Shown: in pieces, positions 52,513 to 61,516 of the stretch
Numbering within the stretch: the first letter of the stretch is position 1
How the letters are laid out: every line of letters starts with the position of its first letter
Origin: Salinibacterium sp. SWN167
GTDB lineage: Bacteria > Actinomycetota > Actinomycetes > Actinomycetales > Microbacteriaceae
Assembly: GCF_015864665.1 (NCBI RefSeq)
Contig: NZ_JADYWU010000001.1
Coordinates: forward strand, 1,798,001 to 1,862,000
DNA length: 64,000 nucleotides
Direction: 5' to 3'
Made by a program: the position numbers and the translations under genes
Notes under the pieces: model-generated
Seen by the model: only the letters and a program-made list of their open reading frames with translations
What the model was told of the DNA's origin: nothing
The model's database searches: none

Positions 52513-53844
52513 ATGACTTCTGAGCCAGAACTCGAGCGCACAGCCCGCATTGCGCAAGATCTCATCCGTTTCGACACTTCCAACTATGGGGAGGGTCGAT
52601 CGAACGGCGAGACTGATGCCGCCGAATATTTGGGTGCGTTGCTTGAAGAGATGGGCCTCACCACTCAATACTTCGATGCTGCCACCGGCCGCACGACGGT
52701 CATTGCCAAGGTGGAAGGTAGCTACGACACCGCGTCTTCTGCGCCGCACGCGAAAGAGCGCCCTGCACTGATTTTGCACGGCCACACGGATGTCGTACCT
52801 GCTGATCCCAAGAACTGGTCGGTAGATCCGTTCGGAGGAATCATTCGCGACGGCCTCCTGTGGGGCCGCGGCGCCGTGGACATGAAGAACATGGATGCCA
52901 TGATCATCACCGCGCTCGGCGACATTCTGGGAGCCGGCAAGCGTCCCGCTCGCGACCTCACGATCGCCTTCTTCGCTGACGAAGAAAATGGCGGCGAATA
53001 CGGTTCGCACTTCATGGTCAAGAAGCACCCCGAGATTTTTGCGGGAGCAACCGAAGCCATCAGCGAGGTTGGTGGCTACTCTGTGGATCTCCAGGGCCAA
53101 CGCGCTTACCTTTTGCAGACGGGCGAAAAGGCTCTGATGTGGATCAAGCTCACCGCGCGCGGCATGGCCGCTCACGGCTCGCGTGTTATCAGCGACAACG
53201 CCGTCACCAAGCTCGCAGAAGCTATCGCGATCCTTGGCCGCCAAGAGTGGCCGGTGCATCTCACTGACACCACGAAGCTGCTCATCTCTGAGCTCTCTCG
53301 CATTCTCGACATCGATCCAGAAGAGGTCGGTCCCGATCAGTTGATTCTGGCTACCGGTACCGCATCCGGGTTTCTGCAGGCAACGTTGCGCACCACAAGC
53401 AACCCGACGCTGCTGAAGGCCGGCTACAAGCACAACGTTATTCCGGACGTCGCAGAAGCGCTCGTCGACATCCGCACTCTTCCCGGCGAAGAGGATGCGG
53501 TGCTCGCGCAAGTGCGTGCGCTCTTGCCCGATGAGATCGAGATCGAGATGATGCACCGCGACATCGGCCTCGAAACAAGTTTCGATGGTCCTCTGGTCGA
53601 TGCGATGGTCGAAAGCCTCGGAGTCTTCGACCCCGGCGCGCCTGTTCTGCCGTACCTGATGTCGGGCGGCACCGACAACAAAGCGCTCAAGCTTCTCGAC
53701 ATCACCGGCTACGGTTTCGCCCCGCTGCAACTGCCGCCCGAGATCGACTTCCCGGGGATGTTCCATGGTGTTGACGAACGTGTGCCATTGGACGCATTAG
53801 TCTTTGGCAGGCAGGTCTTGGGAGACCTGCTTCTCAAGTACTAG
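52513..53844 (+). CDS. M20 family metallopeptidase
   Basis: Zinc peptidase of 443 aa of the M20 group (carboxypeptidase/ArgE/DapE-like). Metal and catalytic residues lie in HGHTDVVPADPKNWS, GRGAVDMKNM and ADEENGGEYGS; the dimerisation domain with MAAHGSRV follows, and MSGGTDNKAL and FHGVDERVP provide the C-terminal ligands. Such enzymes cut amino acids off peptides or deacylate them; exact substrate unknown. It is followed by uppP after 24 bp, so probably co-transcribed. Confidence 0.92.
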   Translation: MTSEPELERTARIAQDLIRFDTSNYGEGRSNGETDAAEYLGALLEEMGLTTQYFDAATGRTTVIAKVEGSYDTASSAPHAKERPALILHGHTDVVPADPKNWSVDPFGGIIRDGLLWGRGAVDMKNMDAMIITALGDILGAGKRPARDLTIAFFADEENGGEYGSHFMVKKHPEIFAGATEAISEVGGYSVDLQGQRAYLLQTGEKALMWIKLTARGMAAHGSRVISDNAVTKLAEAIAILGRQEWPVHLTDTTKLLISELSRILDIDPEEVGPDQLILATGTASGFLQATLRTTSNPTLLKAGYKHNVIPDVAEALVDIRTLPGEEDAVLAQVRALLPDEIEIEMMHRDIGLETSFDGPLVDAMVESLGVFDPGAPVLPYLMSGGTDNKALKLLDITGYGFAPLQLPPEIDFPGMFHGVDERVPLDALVFGRQVLGDLLLKY

Positions 53845-53868
53845 TTCTTACCTAAACGGGAGCGTTCC

Positions 53869-54720
53869 ATGGGGTTCATCGAGGCCATAATTCTCGGGCT
53901 TGTTCAGGGCCTCACGGAATTTCTTCCGATCTCTTCGAGTGCCCATTTGCGCATTATGGGTGAGTTTTTGCCCTCTGCGAGTGACCCCGGCGCCACATTC
54001 ACGGCAATCACCCAGTTGGGCACTGAGCTCGCCGTCATTCTCTTTTTCCGCAAAGATATCGCTCGCATTCTGAGCCGCTGGTTTCAGCAATTCCGTAAGC
54101 CTCATGGCTCCCACGGCGAAAAGATCGATCGGAATCATCCGGATGTACGGCTCGGGTGGCTCGTCATCATCGGCACGATCCCCATCGTGCTCGTGGGCTA
54201 TTTCGCGCAGGAGTACATCCGTTCGACGTTCCGTTCGCTCTGGTTAGTTGCAACCGTGCTGATCGTGTTCGGCATCATCTTGGGAATCGCTGACTACCTC
54301 GGCAAACGCACGCGCGCTCTCGAAGACATGAGCTACGGCCACGGCATCACGATCGGTCTCGCCCAAATGCTCGCTTTGGTACCCGGCGTCTCACGGTCGG
54401 GGTCGACAATGACAGCCGGCCTTGCGCTCGGGTACACGCGCCCTGCTGCGGCACGCTTCGGCTTTCTGCTGGCAATCCCTGCCGTCTTTGGCAGCGGACT
54501 CTATGAGCTCGTGCACAGCTTCGGCGAGCCCAACCAAGTGTTCACCTACGCCGAAACGGCCGTCGCCACGGTGATTGCATTTTTCGTGGGCTATGTCGTG
54601 ATCGCAGCCCTCATGCGCTACATCGAAAAGCGTTCGTTCCTGCCGTTTGTCGTCTACCGCGTGGTCTTGGGCGTGACGCTGTACGTGCTGCTGTCGCTCA
54701 ACGTGATTCAGCCGGTTTAG
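53869..54720 (+). CDS. uppP: Undecaprenyl-diphosphate phosphatase UppP (BacA)
   Basis: Recycles undecaprenyl pyrophosphate, the lipid carrier of cell-wall synthesis, at the membrane. It is 283 aa with about eight helices and both active-site motifs: GLVQGLTEFLPISSSAH near the N-terminus and PGVSRSGSTM (about residue 170). High expression or copy of this protein confers bacitracin resistance in other bacteria. Confidence 0.97.
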   Translation: MGFIEAIILGLVQGLTEFLPISSSAHLRIMGEFLPSASDPGATFTAITQLGTELAVILFFRKDIARILSRWFQQFRKPHGSHGEKIDRNHPDVRLGWLVIIGTIPIVLVGYFAQEYIRSTFRSLWLVATVLIVFGIILGIADYLGKRTRALEDMSYGHGITIGLAQMLALVPGVSRSGSTMTAGLALGYTRPAAARFGFLLAIPAVFGSGLYELVHSFGEPNQVFTYAETAVATVIAFFVGYVVIAALMRYIEKRSFLPFVVYRVVLGVTLYVLLSLNVIQPV

Positions 54721-54815
54721 TCGTTTCTCGCGTTTTAGCCGTGTCAGGCGTTCACAGCGGCTGAAGCGTTCGCGCTGGCTAAAGCGACATCGCGATCACA
54801 CCAGCGGTGCTGTGC

Positions 54816-55751
54816 TTAGTCCTTGCCACGCCACGGCTCGTCGCCGGCGGCACCCGGATCGGGCTTGTCGTCGCCGCTCCGCAAGTACTTCTCGAACTCT
54901 TGAGCAATTGCTTCACCGCTGGCCGAAGGAGAGTCGACCGTGTCGCGGGCTCGTTCGAGCTGCTCGATATACGACGACATGTCGTCGTCTTCGCCGGCGA
55001 GAGCGTCAATACCGGTTTCCCAGTCGGTTGCCTCAGTAACGAGATCGCCGCGGGGGATCACGACATCCACAATCTCTTCGAGCTTGTCGATCAGAGCGAG
55101 GGTCGCTTTCGGTGACGGGGCGTTGTGCACATAGTGTGGAACGGATGCCCAGATCGACATTGTCGTAATGCCGCTAGCTTCTGCTGCCTGACCGAGTACC
55201 GACAGGATGCCCACCGGGCCTTCGTAGCTGCTGCGCTCGATGTCCAATGCTGTGCGAACGGCGGAATTTTCGCTCGACGTGAAGACTGAAATGGGGCGAG
55301 TGTGGGGCACGTCGGCCAACATCGCTCCGAGGAACACGATCGAGGAGATGCCGTTGTCGACCACGGTCTCGAGAATGTCGCGGGTGAATGCTTTCCAGGA
55401 GCGCGAGGGCTCTGTGCCGAGCAGGAGGTAGATGTTCGACTGGTTGTTGGCACTCAACTGCAACTCGGCATCGGCGGCGATGCTTTCGGGGCGTTCGGCG
55501 TTGGGGCGCGACGGGCCGTATATCGTGACCGATGGCCACGTCATGACGCGGTTGCCGTCGTCGTCGTGTGAGAGAACTGGACGGTTGAACTGGTAGTCGA
55601 AGTATTCTTCGGGATCGACTTCTGAGATGGGATACACGTCGAGCTGCTCTTTGAGCGATCGCACTGCGCCGCTCGCTGCTTCACCGGCGTCGTTCCACCC
55701 CTCGAAGGCGACGACGAGGAGTCGTCCGTTCGCAAATGGGGTGTTAGTCAC
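54816..55751 (-). CDS. PAC2 family protein
   Basis: Protein of 311 aa with the PAC2 (proteasome assembly chaperone-like) fold: RLLVVAFEGWNDAGEAAS at the start, IYLLLGTEPSRSWKAF, IVFLGAMLADVPHTRP and SIWASVPHYV in the core. Actinobacterial PAC2 proteins are common and not shown to assemble proteasomes; notably no proteasome gene is seen nearby. A C-terminal acidic tail (SGDDKPDPGAAGDEP) is probably disordered. GTG 55751 follows AAGGAGA. Confidence 0.88.
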   Translation of the reverse strand: MTNTPFANGRLLVVAFEGWNDAGEAASGAVRSLKEQLDVYPISEVDPEEYFDYQFNRPVLSHDDDGNRVMTWPSVTIYGPSRPNAERPESIAADAELQLSANNQSNIYLLLGTEPSRSWKAFTRDILETVVDNGISSIVFLGAMLADVPHTRPISVFTSSENSAVRTALDIERSSYEGPVGILSVLGQAAEASGITTMSIWASVPHYVHNAPSPKATLALIDKLEEIVDVVIPRGDLVTEATDWETGIDALAGEDDDMSSYIEQLERARDTVDSPSASGEAIAQEFEKYLRSGDDKPDPGAAGDEPWRGKD

Positions 55752-55815
55752 TGGTCTCCTTGTGGTGCGTGGCAGGAATGTTCTTCACCCAAGGATAGAA
55801 CTACGATGGTGCGTT

Positions 55816-56487
55816 GTGACTCACTCCACTCCGGCGGCCGTCTTGTGGGACATGGACGGCACCCTCATCAACTCCGAACCGTACTGGATTTCTGCGGAAA
55901 CCACGCTTATCGAATCGTTTGGCGGTGCTTGGACGCATGACGACGCGATGGAGTGCGTGGGCAAGGGATTGCTAGAGTCCGCCCGCGTGATGCAAACGAA
56001 GGGCGTCACCCTTGACGCGGTCACGATCGTGGACCGCCTGACAGACAGCGTGATGGCCCAGCTCAAGGAGTTTGGGATTCCCTGGCGCCCGGGTGCCCGG
56101 GAGCTTCTCCAAGAGCTCCGCAGCGCCGGTGTTCCCACCGCCGTCGTGACAATGTCGATCGGGCGGATGGCGCATCATGTCGTCGACAATCTCGGCTTCC
56201 ATGGTTTTGACGCCGTCATTTCTGGTGACGATGTCGAGAACGCTAAGCCCCATCCTGAGGCCTACCTCGCGGGCGCGGCGGCACTCGGTGTCGAAATCAC
56301 CGATTGCGTTGCTATCGAAGATTCCCCTCCCGGTGCCACCTCGGCGTTCGCCTCGGGTGCCACTGTCATCGGTGTTCCCTTCATGGTGGACATTCCCGAA
56401 GACAAGACCCACGCCCTGTGGCCGACACTCGACGGCCGCACCCTTAACCATCTCTCCGAACTGCACGCAAAGGTGACCACGCGATGA
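55816..56487 (+). CDS. HAD family hydrolase (phosphoglucomutase/phosphatase-like)
   Basis: Phosphatase of 223 aa with motif I WDMDGTLINSE, a helical cap, motif II VVTMSI, and motifs III/IV in NAKPHPEAYL and AIEDSPPGA, the pattern of subclass I HADs such as beta-phosphoglucomutase. GTG 55816 lies 8 nt after TACGAT, so the transcript may be leaderless. The stop overlaps the trmI start by 4 nt. Substrate unknown. Confidence 0.88.
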   Translation: MTHSTPAAVLWDMDGTLINSEPYWISAETTLIESFGGAWTHDDAMECVGKGLLESARVMQTKGVTLDAVTIVDRLTDSVMAQLKEFGIPWRPGARELLQELRSAGVPTAVVTMSIGRMAHHVVDNLGFHGFDAVISGDDVENAKPHPEAYLAGAAALGVEITDCVAIEDSPPGATSAFASGATVIGVPFMVDIPEDKTHALWPTLDGRTLNHLSELHAKVTTR

Positions 56488-57470
56488 GCGACGTATTCCG
56501 ACGACAGAGCGGCCCCTTCCGTGAAGGGGATCGTGTTCAACTCACCGGGCCGAAAGGGCGCCTCAACACGGTGACTCTTGAAGCGGGGGGAGCGTTCCAC
56601 ACTCACCGTGGCGTCCTCAGCCACGACGTCATCATCGGTCAGCCGGATGCCAGCGTTGTTACGAGCACCAACGAGATCGAATATTTGGCGATGCGCCCTC
56701 TGCTCACCGATTTCGTCATGTCGATGCCCCGGGGCGCCGCAATCATTTACCCGAAGGATGCCGCCCAGATCATCGGTCAAGCCGATATCTTCCCTGGCGC
56801 TCACGTTGTGGAAGCCGGTGTCGGCTCCGGTGCGCTCTCCTTGTGGCTGCTGCGCGCTATCGGCGCGAGTGGGCAGTTGAACTCCTTCGAGCGTCGTGAA
56901 GAGTTTTCCGAGATCGCTCAATCCAACGTTGAGACGTTCTTGGGCGCAAAACCCACGAACTGGACTGTCACGGTTGGTGACCTGCAGGAGCAGTTGCCCG
57001 CAACAGTTGAACCAGGTGCGGTAGACCGCATTGTGCTGGACATGCTCGCTCCCTGGGAGTGCATCGAAGAGTGTGCCGACGCCCTCACTCCCGGCGGAGT
57101 GCTGCTCTGCTACATCGCCACGGTCACCCAGCTGTCGCGTGTCGCCGAGGCGATCCGCGCTACTGGCCTCTTCACAGAACCCGATTCCAGCGAGACTATG
57201 GTGCGCGGCTGGCACGTTGAAGGGCTCGCCGTTCGTCCTGATCACCGCATGGTCGCCCACACTGGCTTCCTCATGACGGCCCGCCGCCTTGCACCAGGAT
57301 CCGTGCTGCCCGAGCTCAAGCGCCGTGCCTCGAAAACTGACTTCAAGGACGAGGATGTCGAAGTATGGACTCCGGGAGCGCTCGGCGAACGTAGCGCCAG
57401 CGCTAAACGCCTGCGCAAAACGGCACGCGAAGCGAAGGCCGCGGCTGAGGCCGGGGCTTCTGACCGGTAG
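56484..57470 (+). CDS. trmI: tRNA (adenine-58-N1)-methyltransferase TrmI
   Basis: Methylates A58 in tRNA, as a tetramer in the cytoplasm. It is 328 aa: a small beta N-terminal domain (GPFREGDRVQLTGPKGR), then a Rossmann domain with the SAM site EAGVGSGALSLWLLRA and the substrate loop DMLAPWECI. A basic C-terminal tail (KRLRKTAREAKAAAEA) is longer than in most relatives. In actinobacteria trmI usually lies next to the proteasomal genes, which are absent here. Confidence 0.94.
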   Translation: MSDVFRRQSGPFREGDRVQLTGPKGRLNTVTLEAGGAFHTHRGVLSHDVIIGQPDASVVTSTNEIEYLAMRPLLTDFVMSMPRGAAIIYPKDAAQIIGQADIFPGAHVVEAGVGSGALSLWLLRAIGASGQLNSFERREEFSEIAQSNVETFLGAKPTNWTVTVGDLQEQLPATVEPGAVDRIVLDMLAPWECIEECADALTPGGVLLCYIATVTQLSRVAEAIRATGLFTEPDSSETMVRGWHVEGLAVRPDHRMVAHTGFLMTARRLAPGSVLPELKRRASKTDFKDEDVEVWTPGALGERSASAKRLRKTAREAKAAAEAGASDR

Positions 57471-57480
57471 AGTGTTGGCG

Positions 57481-58482
57481 ATGTCTGTGACGATGAAAAG
57501 AGTGTTTGTGCGCAAGCTTGCAGTGGTGGCCCTTAGTGCCGGAGTTGTTGTCTCGTTGGCCGGTTGTGCCAATGGTCCGTTGAGCTTGGCGGACTGCACT
57601 CCGGTTTATTCTTCTGGCTCCAATTCCGCGCTCGTGAGCGCTTCTGGCGCTCTCAGCACCGACCCCGAGGCCGAGTTCCCCACTCCGCTTATTTCAACGG
57701 ATGTCGAGAACGAGCTCGCTATTGAGGGCGACGGCGATCAGGTGGGTGCTGGCGACATCACGACCCTCCAAATCACGATTTACAGCGGCGAGACCGGTGA
57801 ACAGCTCATCTCCACAGGCCACGACACTGCGGGGTTGCGCGTCGCGGTCACCGAGGGTGCACCGCACTTCGGCGACATTGCACAGTGTGCAACCGTCGGT
57901 TCCCGCATCATCACTACCGGCACGGCAGGCGACATTCTGGGCGCAGAGAACATTGCTCAGAATCAGCTTCCGCTGGCCGATGAGGACACCATCGTGATGG
58001 TGAGCGACGTCGAAAACCGTTACCTCGGCAAGGCTGATGGAGCGGACAAGCTCGCTCCTGCCGGATTCCCGTCCGTGGTGCTGGCTCCGAATGGCCAGCC
58101 TGGTTTCACCTTCCCGTCCGGCGATGCACCGAGTGAGCTCATGTTCACTGCGCTGAAGGTAGGCTCCGGCGAGACTCTCGAAGAGGGTGATGCAGCCGTT
58201 ATGCACGTGAGCGGAATCGAGTGGGGTGCCGAGAGCACATTCACCAATAGCTGGGCAGAATCTGGCGTTCCCGGAACCTTCCTCATGGAGAGCACCGAGA
58301 CCTCCGATTCGGGCCTCCCTCCCGGGCTCACCGAAGCTCTCATCGGGCAGACTGTTGGCTCGCAGGTGCTCATCGTGTTGCCCGCGGATGTCGGCTTCGC
58401 CGCTGATGCACTGCCGACTGACGTCACGAGCGGTGCCACCCTCGTCTTCGTGTTCGACATCCTCGGAATTCAAGAGCAGTAA
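57481..58482 (+). CDS. FKBP-type peptidyl-prolyl isomerase lipoprotein
   Basis: Protein of 333 aa. An N-terminal signal peptide (about residues 5-25) ends in the lipobox SLAGC, so it is lipid-anchored outside the membrane. Residues 40-240 form one or two FKBP-like beta domains of low conservation. The C-terminal FKBP domain is clear: EEGDAAVMHVSGIEW, LPPGLTEALIGQTVGSQVLIVLP and LVFVFDILGI. It would assist folding of secreted proteins. ATG 57481 is preferred because TAGAGT lies 7 nt upstream and the signal peptide starts there. Confidence 0.88.
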   Translation: MSVTMKRVFVRKLAVVALSAGVVVSLAGCANGPLSLADCTPVYSSGSNSALVSASGALSTDPEAEFPTPLISTDVENELAIEGDGDQVGAGDITTLQITIYSGETGEQLISTGHDTAGLRVAVTEGAPHFGDIAQCATVGSRIITTGTAGDILGAENIAQNQLPLADEDTIVMVSDVENRYLGKADGADKLAPAGFPSVVLAPNGQPGFTFPSGDAPSELMFTALKVGSGETLEEGDAAVMHVSGIEWGAESTFTNSWAESGVPGTFLMESTETSDSGLPPGLTEALIGQTVGSQVLIVLPADVGFAADALPTDVTSGATLVFVFDILGIQEQ

Positions 58483-58529
58483 CCGCAACCCACGACACGG
58501 CCGGGTGTCAGAGACATAGGATTTGACTC

Positions 58530-59513
58530 GTGCCAACACCGAAAGTTCCCAACGAAGAACGGCTCTTTAGCCTCGTTTTGGCGTTGCTCTCCACTGAAAA
58601 TGGGCTCACAAAGAGTGAGATCCTGTCGACGGTGCAGGGCTATCGCCAACGCTTCGTACACTCGGGGGATAACGCGAACCTTGAGCGCCAGTTTGAGCGC
58701 GATAAGGACGACATTCGCGAGCTCGGGGTTCCGCTCGAAACCATCGAGCCTCCCGAGCAGGCGGGTAATAATCAGAATCTTCGCTACCGCATCCCTCGAG
58801 TCGATTACGAACTTCCCGAAGACATCAAGTTTTCGGCGGAGGAGTCAACTTTGCTCGGTCTCGCCGCAATGGTGTGGCGAGAGGGTTCCCTCTCTGAGGG
58901 TTCGCGTCGCGCCATGGTCAAACTCCGGTCCTTGGGCATCGAAACGGCGGAACCTGTTCTCAGCTACGCGCCACAGTTGCGGGTGCGCGACGAATCATTT
59001 GAGCCACTGCGCGAAGCAATGGATCGTCGCGTGCTGGTCAGCTTCGAATATTTGAAGCCGGGGGAGCAGTCCTCCACCACTCGACTGGTGGCACCGCTTG
59101 CGCTCGTGCAACACCAGGGCCGCTGGCACCTGTACGCCAAAGACCCGCACACGGAACAGTTCAAGACTTTCCTGTTGCGACGCATTGTGAGCGACATCCA
59201 GCGCACTAAAAAAACTTTTGACTACGTCACGGATGATGCTGCCGCTCAAGCCTTGTCAGGGCTTGAGAAGGTCTGGCAATCCAACGTCGCGATGTTGCGG
59301 GTGGAACCCGGCACCGACGCTGCAACGCGTCTGGGTAAGCGACGCGGAGCAGTAATGCATCCGGATTGCATGCTCGAGGTCAACTTCACTGACGTCAACA
59401 TCATGGCTGACGAACTCGCGAGTTTTGGCCCGGAGGTCGTGGCGGTGTCTCCGCCCCATCTGCGGTCCGCAGTGATCGAGCGACTCACGAGAACGGTGGC
59501 AGACCATGGCTAA
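58530..59513 (+). CDS. pafB: PafB WYL-domain transcription factor
   Basis: First half of the PafBC heterodimer, which activates DNA-damage genes in mycobacteria in parallel with LexA. It is 327 aa: an N-terminal winged helix (ERLFSLVLALLSTENGLTKSEI), a WYL domain in the middle (VSFEYLKPG, GRWHLYAKD) and the WYL C-terminal extension. GTG 58530 lies 7 nt after TAGGAT, so it may be leaderless. It overlaps pafC by 8 nt. Candidate target promoters lie in this window. Confidence 0.92.
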   Translation: MPTPKVPNEERLFSLVLALLSTENGLTKSEILSTVQGYRQRFVHSGDNANLERQFERDKDDIRELGVPLETIEPPEQAGNNQNLRYRIPRVDYELPEDIKFSAEESTLLGLAAMVWREGSLSEGSRRAMVKLRSLGIETAEPVLSYAPQLRVRDESFEPLREAMDRRVLVSFEYLKPGEQSSTTRLVAPLALVQHQGRWHLYAKDPHTEQFKTFLLRRIVSDIQRTKKTFDYVTDDAAAQALSGLEKVWQSNVAMLRVEPGTDAATRLGKRRGAVMHPDCMLEVNFTDVNIMADELASFGPEVVAVSPPHLRSAVIERLTRTVADHG

Positions 59514-60498
59514 GAAGATCCCACCGCTGCGCGCTCAAGACAAGCTGGTCTTTTTGCTCGCTCTCGTGCCGTACCTCATGGACCGTGACCGCGTCAGCGT
59601 CGCCGAGACCGCCCATCACTTTGGCGTGCCCGAGCAACAGATTCGCGACGCTGTGCGGCTCATCGCCGTCTCGGGTATCCCTGGAGATACCGCCACGTAT
59701 CAGGCGGGCGATCTTTTCGATATCGCATGGGATGACTTCGAAGACAACGATCAAATCGTGTTAACCCACCTCGTCGCCATCGATGACACACCGCGTTTTT
59801 CTGCGCGCGAAGCTTCTGCCCTTATCGCGGGTTTGCAATACCTCTCGAGCCTGCCTGAGCATGCTGACCGTGCAGCTATCGCGACTCTTACCTCGAAGCT
59901 GTCACGGGGCGCGTCTGCGCAACCAACGGCTGTCGCGGTGGAGTCGAACGCTCTCGATGAGACGCTTGCCCTCATCCGCGAGTCAGTTGCGGCGGGAACC
60001 CAAATCGAGTTCGACTATCGCAACTCACGAGGCGAGTCTGAACGTCGCCGGATTGACCCGCTCCGGGTTGAGTCGGTGGATGCGGACTGGTACGTGCGCG
60101 GCTGGTGCCATTCACGCGAGGATGTGCGCACGTTCCGCATGGACCGCATTTCCCACCCGGCCATGACAACAGAGGCCATCACGCACACCGCTGGTGACGT
60201 GAACCTGCCAGAAACACTGTTCGACGCCTCCGCCGAGGATATCGAGGTCACCGTTGAGGTGGCTCGGAGCGCCATCGGCTTGCTGGGCGACTATGTACCC
60301 GAACACGCGATTCTTGTTCCCGCGGATGATCGCGTTCGCACCGTGGTCCGTGTTCCTCATTTTCACGGCCTCAAGCGACTGATCGCGGGGCTTCCCGGAG
60401 TCGTGACTGTCGTGGCTCCCGACGAAGCACGCCGCGCAGTGGCCTGCTGGGCACAAGCCGGCGCCGATCTTTACGCAGAACCACGACAGGTGTTGTGA
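59506..60498 (+). CDS. pafC: PafC WYL-domain transcription factor
   Basis: Partner of PafB, 330 aa, same architecture: a winged helix (RDRVSVAETAHHFGVPEQQI) followed by the WYL domain with IEFDYRNSRGESERRRIDP and DWYVRGWCHSREDVRTF. It overlaps pafB by 8 nt and is followed by a small membrane protein gene that overlaps its stop, so all are co-transcribed. Confidence 0.92.
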   Translation: MAKKIPPLRAQDKLVFLLALVPYLMDRDRVSVAETAHHFGVPEQQIRDAVRLIAVSGIPGDTATYQAGDLFDIAWDDFEDNDQIVLTHLVAIDDTPRFSAREASALIAGLQYLSSLPEHADRAAIATLTSKLSRGASAQPTAVAVESNALDETLALIRESVAAGTQIEFDYRNSRGESERRRIDPLRVESVDADWYVRGWCHSREDVRTFRMDRISHPAMTTEAITHTAGDVNLPETLFDASAEDIEVTVEVARSAIGLLGDYVPEHAILVPADDRVRTVVRVPHFHGLKRLIAGLPGVVTVVAPDEARRAVACWAQAGADLYAEPRQVL

Positions 60499-60845
60499 TG
60501 ATTGCATGGTGGGGTTGGGTGCTCATTTGGGTGGGTCTTGTACTCATCCTGATCGTCATGCTTGGCGTTATCGCCTGGGTGCTGTTCCGCAAGGCAATGG
60601 TGCTCATGAAGGATCTTTCGGACGTCGTCGACAAGACGTCAATGCTCGATGTCGAGGCGGCAAAACTCACTAAGCCCCAGATCGCGATCCTCACCGAGAT
60701 GGCAGAGATTCGCGATCGCCACGAAGCGCAGAAACGCCATCGCTCTGAGCTGAAACTCGCACGGCATGAACGCCGAATCGCGCGGGGCAAGACGATCACC
60801 GCACGCGACGCTTCTGCGATGCAGTGGCCTCAGGAGTGGTCGTAG
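60498..60845 (+). CDS. Small membrane protein, conserved in the pafC-tatA interval
   Basis: Protein of 115 aa, function unknown. One long hydrophobic helix (about residues 5-30) near the N-terminus, then a basic, mostly helical cytoplasmic tail (EAQKRHRSELKLARHERRIARG). ATG 60498 forms TGATG with the pafC stop; the GTG at 60495 is equally possible. It lies upstream of a second membrane protein and tatA, so it could affect secretion, but there is no direct evidence. Confidence 0.75.
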   Translation: MIAWWGWVLIWVGLVLILIVMLGVIAWVLFRKAMVLMKDLSDVVDKTSMLDVEAAKLTKPQIAILTEMAEIRDRHEAQKRHRSELKLARHERRIARGKTITARDASAMQWPQEWS

Positions 60846-61217
60846 GTGGGGTGGGTTTTCGCTGTCGGCTTCATTCTGGTCGCATTGCTCTGGTTCGCCA
60901 CTTGGTTGAGACGCAGAACTATCCGGGCCTATTTGCTTACGGCCGGCGCGCAGACAGCGGGTATCAGTAGCGAGTATCGACGCGGGCGGCGAGCTCCCCG
61001 CATTGCCGTGCGCTACACCGACAACGCGGGAACCGAGCGCGTTGCCGTGAAGTCCTTGGTGAGCGCAGGCGATGCCCAACTACTCGCAAAACCGGCGGTT
61101 GTGCTCTACCACCCTCAGCATCGCAGTCGCTCAGAATATGTGCTCGTGGGCTTTGGCAAGCAGCCTCAGCGGTGGTTTCCGGTCGAGTTTGCACCCCGCG
61201 ATTTCTCAGCCCACTAA
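60846..61217 (+). CDS. Small membrane protein (DUF3592-like)
   Basis: Protein of 123 aa with one N-terminal helix (about residues 2-20) and a beta-rich domain, RIAVRYTDNAGTERVAVKSL and VVLYHPQHRS, resembling DUF3592. The GTG start follows directly after the preceding stop, indicating coupled translation. Function unknown. Confidence 0.72.
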   Translation: MGWVFAVGFILVALLWFATWLRRRTIRAYLLTAGAQTAGISSEYRRGRRAPRIAVRYTDNAGTERVAVKSLVSAGDAQLLAKPAVVLYHPQHRSRSEYVLVGFGKQPQRWFPVEFAPRDFSAH

Positions 61218-61295
61218 CTGTTCCTTGTTCAGCGTATCTAGGCGAATCTAGGTATGATTAGCCCACGCAGCCTTCGATTCTTAAGGAAGTTCTCC

Positions 61296-61511
61296 ATGCT
61301 CGGCAATCTCAGCGGTTGGCACCTCGTTATCCTCTTGGTCGTCATCCTCTTGCTCTTCGGTGCACCGAAACTTCCTGGGCTTGCGCGCAGTCTCGGCCAG
61401 TCAATGCGTATCTTCCGCAGCGAGGTCAAGACAATGAAGGACGAGAACAGTTCCGACTCTCCAGCCGACACTTCGGCGGATTCGAACAGCGACACTCCAC
61501 CTAAGCCCTAA
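61296..61511 (+). CDS. tatA: Twin-arginine translocase subunit TatA
   Basis: Pore-forming subunit of the Tat system, 71 aa. A single N-terminal helix (WHLVILLVVILLLFGAPKLP) leads into an amphipathic helix (ARSLGQSMRIFRSEVKTM) and an acidic, disordered Asp/Ser tail. ATG 61296 follows AAGGAAG; the upstream frame to 61254 is leader sequence. TATGAT (61253-61258) may be the -10. It precedes tatC by 5 bp. Confidence 0.93.
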   Translation: MLGNLSGWHLVILLVVILLLFGAPKLPGLARSLGQSMRIFRSEVKTMKDENSSDSPADTSADSNSDTPPKP

Positions 61512-61516
61512 CCCCT

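Noticed and set aside
52339-53766. Long leftward open frame of 475 codons opposite the M20 gene
   Set aside because: It overlaps the tRNA-Leu and lies wholly antisense to a clear M20 peptidase with intact motifs; the codon pattern follows the GC-rich opposite strand.
56262-57599. Leftward open frame of 445 codons opposite trmI
   Set aside because: Antisense to the HAD and trmI coding sequences with no recognisable motif; a shadow frame.
58500-58522. PafBC-type promoter in front of pafB itself
   Set aside because: A GTGTCAGAG is present at 58505-58513 but lies 3 bp, not 8 bp, from the TAGGAT hexamer.
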